From: Amylostereum areolatum
Lineage: Eukaryota; Basidiomycota; Agaricomycetes; Russulales; Stereaceae
NCBI GenBank assembly: GCA_012932865.1
Contig: SAXG01000046.1
Location: 248,001 to 312,000 of the forward strand
Reading direction: 5' to 3'
DNA: 64,000 bases
Shown here: positions 11,183 through 23,900 of the stretch, in pieces
How the letters are laid out: every line of letters starts with the position of its first letter
Position numbering within the stretch: position 1 is the stretch's first letter
Made by a program: the position numbers and the translations under genes
Notes under the pieces: model-generated
Database searches by the model: none
Told to the model about the DNA's origin: nothing
The model's input: the letters and a program-made list of their open reading frames with translations, nothing else

Positions 11183-11871
11183 CTACTCGAGCTTAGTAAA
11201 CAAATCGCCGGTTACATCCTCCTCGGTCACGTTGTTTCCCTCGAGTCCATCCTCGCAGTCGGAGGAAGACTCAGGCAGGACGGGCAGGGTGGCGAGGGAC
11301 TTCTTCTTTGCGACTCTCGCCCTGGGTTTACCTCCAACGTTGGTAATAGCAATGGGCATGGGCATGGGCATGGGTGTTTGCTTTGCTAACCACTCTTCAC
11401 GGAGACGGCGGTCCGACTCCTCGACATGCCTCGACACGATCGTATGCGAAGCCTGGTCAATTTCGTGCTTCAGGGTGTCGAACCTGGCTACCCAGTCCGT
11501 CTTGTCCTCTGACACGATGAGGGAAGTGCTTGGAGGACTGCGTGGAGCCCAAATTGGGTCGTTCTTCTCCAAGACCGGGAGCCTATGTGCCGCCTCCGTA
11601 TCAGATTTGTTCGATAAAATGATAGAGAGAGGGGAGGGAGGAAAGACGCACATGCTCACTTGGTCAGGGGATTCTGTATCGAAAGTGTCATCTTTGTACT
11701 TTGCTTCGACACTCGAGAGCGATTTGATGGAACCGTTTGCCTCGGGATTCTCAGTAGGCCTGCAACATTGAGTGAGTTCCTCAGCCGAGACACACGGATG
11801 GAATAGAGAGACGTACTCATTCTCGTGGCTGGCACGAGCACGAGCACGAGCTCGACGATGCGGCCTAGCAA
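11183..11871 (-). CDS. Hypothetical protein, 5' end uncertain
   Basis: Possible three-exon gene. An Arg/Ala-rich exon with CGAGCA repeats (around 11870-11819) may be spliced by GTACGT..GCAG to an exon reading PTENPEANGSIKSLSSVEAK. A GTGAGC..ATAG intron then leads to LPVLEKNDPIWAP and onward to the stop at 11183. The last exon is charged, has a Met-Pro repeat encoded by GGGCAT units (about 11353-11374) and a Lys/Arg patch (KPRARVAKKK). No domain is recognised and no start codon could be settled. It may be a real lineage-specific protein or a decayed one. Confidence 0.35.
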
Positions 11872-12647
11872 AACTAGGGAACCGTTAGAGTCCTTCAGTT
11901 GGTCATGACATCAGGGGATAAATGGCAAGATGACCATGGCTGGATAAACCTTTATGTTGGCAGATCATCGGTGATTTTTCTCTAAGGGGTCTCAAGCCAG
12001 GTGAGAACCAGTAGTGCTGACGGAGTCTGTCAACTCTACTCGGATGAGATCATATATCAGGCTAGATCAAGTCTGATCAGAATATTTCGGGCTGCTCATC
12101 TCAGACAGGCCTGGTTATGACCAGTTGAGTTGACGAAGTCCGTCATGTCTATCCAGGTTCGTCAGGCCGATCGCTCCTGTTCAGCTCCGACATAATCATC
12201 AACCCAAATCTGGAATACTATAGATGGCACAATTGGCCCATTGTCACCGTGCAGATAATGTCTTTCAACTATGCTGACCTACGGCAGGTGTATGTGACTT
12301 TATAAAGCTAGGCAGACGTGACCGCAATCATCATTTAAACAAGGCTGAATCAGATTGTGCAGAGTTGTCGGATAATGACATAGGTCCCTAGCCATATAAT
12401 ATCTGACAGACTTTGCGGAGATTGACCTTGAATATTGAACTGACGACGAGCACGACAAACACGCATGGATAGAAAGCGATCGCGCATCGACGGAGAGTAG
12501 TCATGGGCACAAAGATAAATAAATGTATTTTGATCATCCGAGACGTATAATAGATGACGGCGGGGGTAGCGAGAGATGTGTCGATCCTCATTCTCCTCCG
12601 CCCACACACCGTGCTGCGACCAAACACTGGACTAGCGCGCTGACATG
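11872..12647. other. Intergenic, no gene recognised
   Basis: No coding signature. 11990-12180 holds scattered short motifs (TCAGGC, CTGATCAG, CAGGCCTGG) without a clear repeat unit. Confidence 0.5.
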
Positions 12648-14904
12648 TTAGACTCGTCGCTTCCCTGCCATCGGAGCAGTTTTCCCCTGAGAGCCTGCGC
12701 CTGCCTGAGAGCCTGCGCCCGCCTGAGAGCCTGCGCCCGCCTGAGAGCCTGCGCCCGCCAGCTCGGCCTCTGGAGCAGGACGGCCCAAAGCCGTCTTCCT
12801 TACGTTTGTCTTCCGAGGCGCAGACTCCTCACCACCACCCAGCTCTGCTGCCTTCCTCTTCGGCTGCGCTGCACCTCCCCCCGTCGACACTGTCCCCGCC
12901 GTCCTCTGGCTCCGTCGAACCTGCGTAAGATCAGTTGCATTCTTGACCTTGCGAGCGCGGGGTTTTGTGGCGCCCGTGGCCGCAACATTGACAATGGGCT
13001 TCGGGACTTGGACTAGCACCGACACCGGCACTCGTCCCCCCTGCTTCCGCGCGCGCTGCTCCCGCTCCTGCTGGCGCTCATACTCCCGCTTCTCCAGCTC
13101 CAGCTCCCGCTGCTCCAGCTCATGCTCCCGCTGCTCCCGCTGCCCCCCTTCCAACTGCGCTCGCTCCTGGTCGAGCACCCGCTCCAGCACCCGCTCCTGC
13201 TGTTGCGATCGCGTCTCGTCCTGTGGCAGGTCCTGGTCCTGGTCCTGCGCCCGCACCCGCGCCTCGTCCTGCCTCTGGTGGGCGAAGGGGTCTTCTACAT
13301 CGGAATCCCCGCTCACCGACCTGTGCCTGCTCAGACGGCGACCATGACCTTCTCCCTCTTCTGTCGCCTCTCCCTCATCGTCGTTCTCGTCCTCTCCCTC
13401 GCCATCGGAAAGATCGCCTTCATGATTGGCATCGGCCTTCGCCCGGATCACCCGTTCGCGCTCCTTGAGGAGCATCAAGAGCGCATCCATCGCGTCTAGA
13501 GCAGGTTCCATCTGAGCAGTAGTCGAAGGGAAAATTTGCCTACATTCACTGTCAATCTTGGACAATGGATAACATAGATAGAACTAGCGGACCTGTCCCA
13601 CCATTTTAAAAGGATGGCAACATTCTCGCTCTCATGGGGGTGTTCTAGGAAATCCAGGACGGTGAAGTAGAACACGTCGTTCTCGTCCGAATTGTCCGTT
13701 CTATTGAAAGTTGCAGCAGACGAGAGACAGAAGCGAGCCTGTGAGTTTATGTTAATGCACTCCAAAAAACGGATCAGAGAGGTAGTACGTACTTGCATAG
13801 CGACGTACGCAAGCGAAGCCACGTTCACTCTCTTGAGCCCGTGAATGTCGGCGTTGCCTTGACGGTTGCTTTTGCTGGAGGAGTCGACGGAGCTCGGCGA
13901 CGTGAAAACATGTTTGTATGCCTGTCGATGAGGGATGTAAGTATGAGATCTGAATGAGAGTAGAAAAAAAGGTTTACCTTTACGAGTATAGCGCCTCGAA
14001 AAAGTCCCTTCCACGGAGTGTTGGGATTGTAGTTATTATCTTCGTAGAGAAACGTAGCCCAGACCCTGCCCGCGGGCTTTATCGTACCGGTACGCAGGCC
14101 TTCCCTAGCCCTACAACCACGCGTAAGTAAGCTGCAGGAAGTATGAAATAGATGACATACTTGGGGTCTTCCCAGTCCAGGCCCGTCGGACACAGGTAGA
14201 AACCTGTGACGGGATGGTTGAAGCCGCGTAGGTCTTTGACGTTCCGGGGAATTTTGGGGTTGAGGGTGTGTCCAGGCGGTACCAACCAGTCCAAGATGAC
14301 CACTTTGAGGGACCTGGAGTCATTCGAACGGGCCTCGCACATTCCCTTCTGGATCTGAGTGACAGTCTATATCAGTTCCGGAAGAAAAAGAAGGGAGATA
14401 CCTGTTTGCAGATGGCCTGCAGCAGCGCTTCAGAGTTTGGCTGGAATGCGATCTCCGAAAGGCCGGGGGTACGCATAAGCTCGGAGAACACCTGGTGCTC
14501 GCGTTGCAGTCTGAAAGTGGAATGAATGAAAGGTGTAAGAACAGTAAGAAATGATGATGAAGGGGTGGTGCTTACTCCTCATCAAGATCTTCGGCTGCAA
14601 TATCCTCAATCTCCATATCAGCAACGCGTGTTATCCCCCTCTCCATGAGGGGGACTACTGAACACATTGCGTGGACGATGCGTACAAAGCCGCGTCCGCG
14701 ATGCACCCAATAGTCAACAACCGCGCTATGCATGAGTCATCAAATATTACCAACTGCGACAGCACAGGGTATACGGACTACTTACCGTGGCTTGCGTGTA
14801 ACGTGGAGGGCGCTGCTCCGGTCTTTTAGTGGTATGGAATATGACCAGGCATGGTCAGGATTGGGAGACGAGGGTTCGCGTTTGGGAGGGTCCCAGCTAG
14901 GCAT
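12648..14904 (-). CDS. DUF6698-type protein with C-terminal coiled-coil and GAGSQA repeats
   Basis: Multi-exon gene with the ATG at 14904 (MPSWDPPKREP) and last exon 13539-12648. The spliced order includes ADMEIEDIAAEDLDEELQRE, SLKVVILDWLVPPG, RGFNHPVTGFYLCPTGLDW, NPNTPWKGLFRGAILVK, AYKHVFTSPSSVD, RVNVASLAYVAMQARFCLSS, FYFTVLDFLEHP and LLKWWDRQIFP. This is the conserved core of DUF6698, a family common in mushroom genomes and of unknown function. The tail is acidic, then a long Glu/Arg/Gln-rich probable coiled coil, then basic, then four GAGSQA repeats. Introns are short and GT..AG, and no stop breaks the path. Similar genes often lie among transposons, so a mobile or domesticated origin is possible. 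Confidence 0.75.
12687..12758. repeat. 18-bp coding minisatellite (4 copies)
   Basis: Four head-to-tail 18-bp units (CTGAGAGCCTGCGCCCGC type) inside the DUF6698 gene, encoding GAGSQA on the minus strand. The unit is a multiple of three, so copy number can change without breaking the frame. Confidence 0.9.
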
Positions 14905-15671
14905 GGTAACGGGAGCACGACAAAGGGTGGTTGGGTGAGCATTGTTTGGCGTCTAGAACACGTCGTCTTCATTGATATGAATGCAAGTGGCCCATGGGAC
15001 GAATAAGGCAATTGACCCACGGTGCCTACGCAGGGCAGCGCAGGGCTATGCAGCAAATGGTCCGTGCGAGATGTGGGATCAGTTAATCGCTCACGCGGGT
15101 GTTTACTGATGCTCCAGCTCGTTGGTGTTGGTAGGGGTTGTGTACTTATATTCCCAGCTCGTAGCGCGATGCTCCACATTTTTGAACAAGAGCTCTATAA
15201 TTCCACATGCACGAGGTAAGAAAGTATGTAAAAACAGTATTGTCTCGGGCGCGAGGTCGAAGAGCTGCACGATGCACAGTGTGGCAGCGTGAGGGGCACA
15301 AACTTCGGCTTATAACAGAGCGGGGCTAACATTGAACACATCATCACGATTCAAGGAAATGTACACAATTCCTTACAGTACAACAGTATACAGCAGAAAG
15401 AAATACAGCAGAACAATACTCAATCGTGCAAGCCCAAAACGTGGATTATGTATGTTATGACGGCCACCATCACCACCATCGTAGATGCGAGAAACAATAG
15501 GAGATGCACAGCACAGCGAAAATAGAAACGGCGACAACGGGATAGGTAACGGAGGGGCATAAGGCATGAACCTGGGGATGAACGGGATTGACAGCGACGT
15601 CTGCGCCAGCTGTGTGTGCGGTCAACAAAAAGTACTCAGAAAAGAATGAACTGATGCTTACCTCATGACGA
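14905..15671. other. Intergenic between DUF6698 gene and next minus-strand gene
   Basis: No gene seen. It contains the probable 5' flank of the DUF6698 gene and an AT-richer stretch at 15190-15480. Confidence 0.5.
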
Positions 15672-16290
15672 CTAGACGGCAGAGGTGATGGAGAAGTAGA
15701 CTTTCTCTTCTTCATGACGCTCGAAGTTTGGATCGTCCCGGGACCTAACTGCATACCAAACCCGCTCGTTGTCCTCGTCCTCGTCGTCAAAATCCTCGGT
15801 GAGATTGGCATGCATGGAAGGAATTAGGGACAATATAACATCCAAGGGAGTTGGGCTGACGCTGCGCTGTGAGGCGCCCGTGAAGTGATACGTGAAATTT
15901 CCATTCGCACCCAGGGTGGCGGCACTAGGGGCTGTACGGCCGGGTGCAGATGAGAAGGCGAAGAGAGGCATGATGTCGGTGATGGTGGACGCAATCTGCT
16001 CGGGGGCGATGGTTAAGGAAGTCGGAATGGGGTCTTCGGCAATAGCGCATCTGTCTTTCTTCTGCTGCAGAAATTTGTCGTAAGCTGAATGAGCCTGGGC
16101 GACGTCCAATGGTTCGCCACGGGGGGCGAGCTGGAAGGGAGACAGTGGAGGTGACATGCTGCGGGAGCCTGCAGGGCTGGCGGTGTGAGACCGCAAAATT
16201 GTAGGCGAATATCGACCAGGCCCTTTCACAGGTGTCCAGGTCAGCGTCCGCGATGGTGCATCTTGTGTCCTCGTCTGATGATCAGTTACG
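15672..16290 (-). CDS. Hypothetical protein, 5' exons unresolved
   Basis: A frame of about 200 codons ends at a stop at 15672. It reads upstream through VWTPVKGPGRYSPTILR to a likely CAG acceptor near 16265, so at least one more exon must lie to the right. The protein is Ser/Pro-rich at the start, then reads PLDVAQAHSAYDKFLQQKKD, then an acidic run (EDFDDEDEDNERVWYAVRS). No domain is recognised. It lies on the same strand as the DUF6698 gene. Confidence rests on the open frame and the splice site. Confidence 0.45.
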
Positions 16291-16574
16291 ATTATTAGCT
16301 GGGCTTCGCCGTTAGGGCATATGGAGAACAGACCCAGGACGCGCCACGCGAGAGAGTGATCATCGTTGTTGACATATTGCTCGTAGAAAATGAAAGGTGA
16401 GTGAGGGGATTGCGTCTATAACTCCGCAGATAGCCCCAACATTGATACTTGTGAGAAATTGGTGTTTGCTACTATTTGGTACCCTCACTGCCCCCGTATT
16501 GCCAACTGGTTGCCGCCGTGCCGTCGGCGCGAGATTGACTAAGTAGAAAAATGACTCAGTAACAAGTCCGAGTC

Positions 16575-16672
16575 CATCCCATTGACCCTCGACCCTTGAC
16601 TCCTCAACCCTCGACTGTCGACCCTCAACCCTCAACGTCAACCCTCAACCCTCAACCTTCAACCCTCAAGCC
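16575..16672. repeat. CAACCCT minisatellite
   Basis: Irregular tandem array of CTCAACC / CTCGACC units, broken by a few CTTGA variants, in non-coding DNA. Confidence 0.8.
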
Positions 16673-16946
16673 GCCTACGTTTTTGTGCTATCACACGCAA
16701 GATCATGATTGTGTCAAGTTTCCTATCACGCTCACCAAACCTCTGACATCTCGTACGGCAGGCATACCGTGTTTAGCTAGGCGCCGTACGGCAGACACGA
16801 CGTTTGGCTAGGCGCTCGCAATCTCAAGATGTTACGCGATTGGTCGACTGTATACTCGAAAAGTGAATAAGTACTCGCCTTCCACGCTTTCGCTCCTTCT
16901 TCCAGACCCCCATCTTCAACCCCTTCCCCCACCGCCCCTCCTCAAA

Positions 16947-18270
16947 ATGAACGTCCCCCCCCCCTCCTCCCCAGCCTGGTCAGGCAAATCCTGGAGCACG
17001 AAACTTTCAAAACCCTGCCCAGCCCTCCTGGACGGCGGCGGATTTTGGACCAAGTACGTTCGATGTCGCGCTACCCCCCTCCCTCTCAAACCTGACCGCC
17101 GTTGCAGACTCCCTGGATCGTGATCTTATCCTCAAAGGCAGCTGGGGCGATCTGCTCCGCGCGATCCTCATCGTCATCGCGCAGAACGGTGTATACCACT
17201 ACTTGTCTCACGGCGACCAGCAGTCGTGGCTTATGAATTTGGAGGAGCACTTGGCTCTTGTGACGGTCGCTGTCGGGACTGATCGTACCATCGAAGCGAA
17301 CGTAATGAGTAAGTCTTGCTTCCGTCGTCTCCTCTAAAGTCTGACAGGGGTATCTTCAGCTCATTTATCCGACCTTCGGTCCCACAACTACGACCCTGTT
17401 GCTGATGCTTATATGTCATCGGTACGTGGCCTTCCACCTTTTGCTCACACATGTATACATGCTAACACGTCGTGACTGCCCAGGGTACTAGCCGCGCGTC
17501 GAGGGCGATAACTTCTATGGCGTCCGCCGTTACGCTGTACATAGGCACTGGGTTGTTCCACCAAGATCACGCAACGTTCGACGCCTACAACGCACTCATG
17601 AAGCTATTCAACGTGGTCGAAAACGTCCCTCACTTCAACGCCGTGCGCGGCGCAGAGCTCCTCGGGAACTACTGGATTCTCTCCGTCGACGTACACATTT
17701 TCCCTTTCAACCCGAATCATCACATACTTACCACACTGAACAGTCTACGCAAGGGAACGGTCTCTCGCAGGGCGCGCGCCTGCTCACGGGGACCATACCC
17801 CGCGTGGGCCTTTGGCATTCCTTGTTCCGTCTCTCTGGTCTCATAGGCGAACGATACAAGGAGATCCGGGACTGGGTCAAGACGCCGGGGAGCACCTTGG
17901 AGGACCTCTGGGTCCTTCAGTGCTGCTGCGTACGTCTTCTGTTCTCTGTCGCGACGAATGCATATCTGACTATCTCTAGACTATCCTCGCGCTGCGCCGC
18001 CTCCTTTGGGAGCACAGCGGTCAAGTTGGGCCCGCCCCGCAGATCAACGCTACCTCGCTGCACCATGTATGGGATGATTTTCGTCCCGTGTTTGACGCGT
18101 ACGCCGCTGCCAACCGCGAGTTCATTCCTAAGCTGCGCATGGCCATTTGGCACGAGTTCCGCAAGGTAAGTGATGATCTGTAGTGAATAACTCTCAGTAT
18201 GCTCATTGTCTTTTAGGGCCTGCGTCTCTCACCCGTCGAGTTTGTCGGCCAACCTGTTGGACAAGCCTAA
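16947..18270 (+). CDS. Hypothetical multi-exon protein
   Basis: At least five exons can be followed: SLDRDLILKGSWGDLLRAIL (after an acceptor near 17107), THLSDLRSHNYDPV, GTSRASRAITSMASAVTLYI, VGLWHSLFRLSGLIGERYKE and NREFIPKLRMAIWHEFRK. A final GLRLSPVEFVGQPVGQA precedes the TAA at 18268-18270. Short GT..AG introns separate them. The exon carrying the ATG at 16947 contains a C-homopolymer, and its frame does not join cleanly to the next exon, so the 5' end is uncertain. The protein is mostly helical with no recognised domain. The consistent downstream splicing suggests a real host gene. Confidence 0.5.
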
Positions 18271-19013
18271 AGTCTTCGCCGCCGCTCGATGTGGGATTGT
18301 AGGGTGGTATCGTAGCTGTGGTTTATTGCATGTACTCGTTGTCTGTATGCTCTGCTGTATGTATGTTTCGTTGTTGTGGGAATTGTACTAGTTGTTTTTG
18401 CTTTTCGGAATATGGGCGACTATAATAAATGTACCGGGAGAACCCGCAACCTGTCTCTCTACTGCCGCCCCCACTCCATTGACATTCCTGTTCCTCCTGC
18501 GTTCAACACCAACGTGGTGAAGAACATTGGAGAACGCGACGCTCAAGAGTCATCGTCTACAACCCCCGACACCCTGGATGCACTTCTGCCTTTACGCACT
18601 CCAACGCCCCCGCATCCTCTCACGACACCAACCCCCCTCGACGCCCACCCTCCCACCGTGCGCTCCTTCCCCGTCGCCCACACCCCCCTCCCGTTTATAG
18701 CCTGCTCACACGCCCACGCCTCAACACACGATGTGTCCACGCACGCCCTCATCGCCTTTCCTTGTCCTTGTGTCTATCACCCGTCCATACACCCACAAGC
18801 CCATCCCGGCATGCAAACAGCATACATACGGCCTGGGGCCTCAACGCCATGCCCGACACTCGGACAATATGTCGGACAATGTGTCGGACAATGCGACGTG
18901 CACGCGTCCACACACGCGTCCTCGATGCTCACGCTCGCACGCGCGATGCGTGACACCCTCGCCCTTTCCCTCCTTTCCTATGAACACTATTTTCAAAATA
19001 TGCAACACCGCCT
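18271..19013. other. Gene-less stretch with a 12-bp tandem repeat
   Basis: A long plus-strand frame here is low-complexity (His/Pro/Thr-rich) and shows no coding signature. 18860-18895 holds three copies of a 12-bp unit (TGTCGGACAATG). The right part leads into the CAG repeat of the SNF2-like fragment and may include its original first exon. Confidence 0.5.
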
Positions 19014-20562
19014 TCACGCACAACAGCAGGCTCAAGCCCAGCAGCAGCAGCAGCAGCAGCAGCAACAACCACATCCAGCAGCAGACTAAAGAGCGCATCC
19101 ACGCTCTCATCCAGGTACTCCCCTTCGTCCCCCCTGTCTTCTCCTTCTCATCTCCCCACCACAGCGCGCAAATCTGCTCAAGTCCCAAGGCTTCACCCCG
19201 GACACTTCTCCAGATCTCGCCAACATTCACAAGACACTCACCTCCTTTCAGTCTAGTCAAAGTCCGATACGTACTTTCTTCTCCCTTCTTCCACACCTTC
19301 CCCCCTCATCATGTCAACAGACCAACATATCCCGATCCCTCCAAGTACCCCCGCTCCTAACGGTACTCACATCCCGAACCCCCATTCCCTCTCCTCCTCC
19401 ACCTCAGCAGTATCCAAATCCCCCAACCACTCCCGTCCTCTTCTCCACCGACCAGATCAATACCCTTCGCGCTCAAATCCACGCTTTCAAGCCACTCTCC
19501 CGCAATCTTCCCATCCCCGCTCCCATCCAACAGGTCATTCGCGATCCTACCATCGTTATCCCCGACCTCAAGAAGCTTCTCAGCGGCCAGGATATTCCCG
19601 CTAAAGTCGTCGACAATGCCGTCACGATTCACAAGGCTACTAGCGAGGCTCCTTCCCTCATCCCCCAGCCTGATCTCCCTCCCACCATAGCCAGCGCTGC
19701 CTTGGTCAATATGGAGGAGCACGCACCAAGTGAGGATAAGCCCGACCTTCTGGACGAGGACACGTCTTCCCCTGTGTACCCTTACAACGCCTACCTCCAC
19801 CCCTTCACGAATCTCAAGCGTCTACCCGACGAGACCCCGTCTGCCTTTGCGAGCCGTCTTCAGCATCTCCTCATCCCCTCCGTCATGCCGTCCGGCCTTG
19901 ACCCTCATCAAATCCTCGCCAAACGCTCGTGCTTCATCGACGCTCGTATTGACCAACAAATATGTGAGCTGGAGGCGATGCCCTCTACCACGGGTGACGG
20001 TGGCCTCGAGCCTATCATCGACGGCATTACCTCCGATTCCAAGGGCAAGGAGAATGAGGCATCTTCCGATTTCAAGGCCCTCAATCTGAGTCTTGTCCAC
20101 CCTCCTACGACGGCGCATGGAAAGCTTCGGGCATTGATCGAACTCAAGTCCCTCCGCGTCGTCGAGAAGCAGCGGGCGATGTGTGCTGTGGTCGCAGAAC
20201 GTCTCATCCACAGCTCTCTTCTCCTGCTCAATCGCAGCGACTTCCGCCGTGCCCGCAAACCCACTCTGCGTGACGTGCACACCACCGAGTCCCTTGAGCA
20301 GAAGCAGCGTGTCGACCGAGAGCGCCGCGCCAAGCAGAAGCATGTCGAACAACTCGACCTCATCAGCTCTCGTGGTCGCGACATGCTCGCCGACAACCGC
20401 ACTGCTCAGTGCTGCCTCATGCGCATCGGCAAAGTAGCCCAGTCCTTCCACGCGCACACTGAACACGGGGAGCAGAAACTCTCAAGGCTGTTGGGGAATT
20501 ACCTGCATCTCAATGGTGGAGCGAAGACTGGGGAGCGCGCAGGGTGTACACTCGAGGAGTAA
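19014..20562 (+). pseudogene. SWI/SNF ATPase (SNF2/STH1-type) N-terminal fragment, QLQ + HSA only
   Basis: Recognised by order and content. A CAG run precedes TKERIHALIQ|RANLLKSQGFTP (RSC/SWI-SNF N-terminus). A QLQ domain follows (FSTDQINTLRAQIHAFKPLS, after an acceptor at 19407), then PYNAYLHPFTNLKR. An HSA domain comes last (LRALIELKSLRVVEKQRAM, RADFRR-like, KQRVDRERRAKQKHVEQL), which in intact proteins binds actin-related proteins. 19408-20562 is one open frame. It then ends abruptly after FHAHTEHGEQKL; the ATPase, SnAC and bromodomain regions (normally about 800 more residues) are absent. One 5' intron does not join in phase. Either it is a truncated duplicate or an HSA-only paralogue. 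Domain identity is confident; whether it is expressed is unknown. Confidence 0.72.
19039..19063. repeat. CAG microsatellite
   Basis: Run of about eight CAG units. It reads as poly-Gln in one frame and poly-Ser in the frame that continues into the SNF2-like exons. Confidence 0.9.
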
Positions 20563-20909
20563 GCATCCCCAGCAGATGGCCAGCCTGTACAATCATTTCC
20601 CCCACGGTGTCCTTGCAGACGGTGTGGTATTCTCTACGTTCTCATTGGTGGCATTCCGGATATTTCTCATTACTTTCCTCATCGAGGTCAAGGCACGGGG
20701 GGGTCCCTATCGTACACATACCTTACCATGCCTAGCTGTCTGCATCTCCACCTGAATACCATTGTGTACTTGAATGATAGATTAAGCTGGAGTCTGGTAC
20801 AGAAAACACGACTATCACTATTCAGCCGAAACCCGTCACGTGCCAATTGACACGAAGTCTGTGCACTCATTCTCATTGTTTTGATCCTGTCTCACACATA
20901 GTCGCACAC
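20563..20909. other. Junction between SNF2 fragment and Plavaka gene
   Basis: No gene seen. It should contain the left end of the Plavaka element, but no terminal inverted repeat could be picked out by eye. Confidence 0.45.
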
Positions 20910-23900
20910 ATGCAGGCAAACCTGCCACAAGGGTATCCTAAATGGTGCTGCAACCGCTCTTTTACAAGTCCAGCAGCATATGGCAAACACCGCAAGGCCT
21001 GCTCGACCTCGCAGAGTAAATTTTCCGGCGCGCTCACTTTCCTTCGAACGAAGTTTACCTCCAAGCGTCTTCGAACCAATCTCTCCACTCTCGCGTCAAA
21101 GGCCACTCTCGCGTCAAAGGCCACTCTCGCATCGAAGGTGTCCTCAAGTAGCAGAAAAAAATCCCCAACAGAACACAGTGAAGAAGGGGAGGACTCGGCA
21201 GACGAACTGGTACGTTCTCCTCTACGCTTATGCAAGTATGTTGAAGTGCGTTGTGCTGAACCAAGTATATCAGCCTCACAAACAACCTTCTGTGGCGATG
21301 CAAATGGACATCGACAGGCCCGTCGTTGAAGAAGAATTAGGAAGATCAAAGCGCGCTAGACAACTGCCTCGACGTTATGTCCAGGACGATACTCCCGCAC
21401 CTTCTGCCCCACTGCCTCCGCCACACGTCGCCCCTACTCGTGCTGTTGTAGATCGTCATTGGAGCAATCGAGACGCCGTTGATTCCCCTCGTAACATATT
21501 TGGCGTGTTTCGTCGTTTCTTCTCGTCTACCTTTCCGACACACGATCCCGAAGAACATGTTCAAGCTTCAGACCTGTCGAACTCCGCCGCTCTTCCCTCA
21601 CTACCGAAGCCCGTTGACCCAGAAACTGTTGATCCATCTCGTCCACCACCACCATTCCCCAACATGAACGCCTTTCGGCTCTGGCATTGGTACGATAACG
21701 GCTCCATTCAGAAGACGTGGAGCGATTTTAAGCGACTCATAGGCATCGTCGGCCATCCCGACTTCCGCCCGGAGGATGTGCGCGATGCTGCCTGGACGGC
21801 TATCCGGTCGCAACTCGGCAATTCAGCTGGAGAGGGTGACGAAGGTGACTGGCTGGACATGGACAATGCCCCTGTAGGGGATGGCTGGACGGAAGCTCCC
21901 GTGTTTGTATCAATCCCCGTCAAAAATCCTACAGAAACCCACAAGTCCGTGGAGTACTGCGCCGGCAACTTTTACTATCGAAACCTCATGGCGACAATCC
22001 GCGAGAAGCTTACCGACACTTCCTCTCACGAGCAGTTTCATTATGAACCATACGAACTCCTGTGGCAACCATACTCTGATTCTCCCCCGCAACGCCTGTA
22101 TGGCGAACTCTACACATCGGAGGCCTTTCTCCAGGCCGATCGGGAGTTACAAAACAGCGCACGAGAAGCAGGATGCGACCTCCCCCGTCACATTGTCGCG
22201 ATGATGCATGGGTCGGATCAGACACACCTGACTGCATTCGGGGACGCACAACTGTGGCCAGGTTATCTTCTCTACGGGAACGAGTCAAAGTACCGTTGTG
22301 GCCGCCCGTCATGCCACCTCTGCGAGAACATCGCATATTTCATCCGAGTATGTTCTTGATTATCTGCTCGCACTCGCTACCATCTCACCCCACTTCTAGC
22401 TACCACCCGATTTCAAAGATTTTGCCATCGACGAGGCGGGTTGGACCAATCCTGACAACTCTGCCTTTCTGGCGCACGTTCGCCGGGAACTCTTCCACGC
22501 ACAACTCCACATACTCTTCGACAACGACTTTGTCGAAGCCTATACACACGGTATTGTCGTAGAATGCCCCGATGGCATTTTCCGCCGCTTCTATCCAAGG
22601 CTCTTCACATATGCGGCCGATTATCCCGAAAGGTCTGTAATATTTGCCCTTTTGTGGTTGTTGTCCACTGATGAGCTCTCCTATTGTTCAGGGTTATGCT
22701 CGCGACGGTCCGGAACAAAGGACAGTGCCCGTGCCCGCGATGCTTTATCCGCATGGAGGATACCCACATGCTTGGGACAGAGAACGACATGGCTTTTCGG
22801 GCGCGTCATCAACGGGTCGATGGTGTGCAGCAACAGAAAACGGTCGCAGCAGCGAGGAAGCTGATTTACGAGAAGGGCTACGGAGTCTCGAGTGCAGCAG
22901 TGGAGAGACACCTGCAGGATAAGTCATTGGTTCCAACAGAGGTGAGTCAGGTCCCTTTGTATCGTTCTCTTACTGACAAGGCTGCTGTTTCTCACAGAAT
23001 GCGTTTTCTTCGAGGCTGGGACATCTGGGTTTCAACATAAACACCATCTTGACCCCCGACATCATGCATGACTTCGAGCTAGGAGTCTGGAAGTCCCTCT
23101 TTATTCATTTGCTTCGTCTTGTGGAATACCATGGCCCCAAACGCTTGCACGAACTGGACCGGAGGTAATATCGTGTGTCTTTCGCTCTGTGAAATGTGCT
23201 AAAGAGACCACGCATTTCATTAGATATCGCGCGATCCCCGTATTTGGTTCTGACACTATACGCAAGTTCTCAAAAAACGTATCAGATCTGAAACAACTGG
23301 CAGCAAGGGATTATGAGGACCTACTACAGGCACGTGTTTTCGTCTTCCCACCATGATCATCACAACTAACTGATATCTAGTGCGCGATACCAGTTTTTGA
23401 AGGCTTATTACCGAACGCATCCGACAACCGCCGCCTCCTTCGGCTGTTATTTATTGCTGCGCATTGGCATGGGCTAGCAAAACTACGCCTTCATACTGAC
23501 GAAACTGTTAAGATCCTTCAATCTGTAACAAAGGCCCTCGGTCGGACACTTCCCGATTTTAAGAAAAACGTATGCGACAAGTATGCTACAACTGAACTCA
23601 CCCGCAAATATGAGGCCCGGCAGCGCCGTGAGGCTAAGAAGGCGGAAAAGGAAGCTAAAGCTGCTGCTGTGAGTACTTGTTTTGAGCCGCTTTGGTGCGC
23701 TATATTGACGCTGGAAAACCAGGCAGGTACAGGCGGGCGTGGTGCGGTTTCTGGGACAGCGCCCTCGCAGAGTGCGCGCGACGCTGCTAAGCCTTCTGCG
23801 CTGGCAAAGTCGAACCACAAACTTACAAAGGGCCTCAATCTGAACACTATCAAGGTTCATAGCTTGGGTGACATCCCATTCTACGTTGTATGGGCCGGTT

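Noticed and set aside
12943..13499. Plus-strand frames opposite the DUF6698 coiled coil
   Set aside because: Ser/Arg/Leu-rich artefacts of a GC-rich repetitive coding region on the other strand.
16575..16672. CRISPR-like array
   Set aside because: Units are 7 bp without spacers; this is a minisatellite in a fungal genome.
18376..19089. 237-codon plus-strand frame ending in poly-Gln as a gene
   Set aside because: Low-complexity, His/Thr/Pro-rich, and its frame ends right after the CAG run, while the SNF2-like exons continue in another frame.
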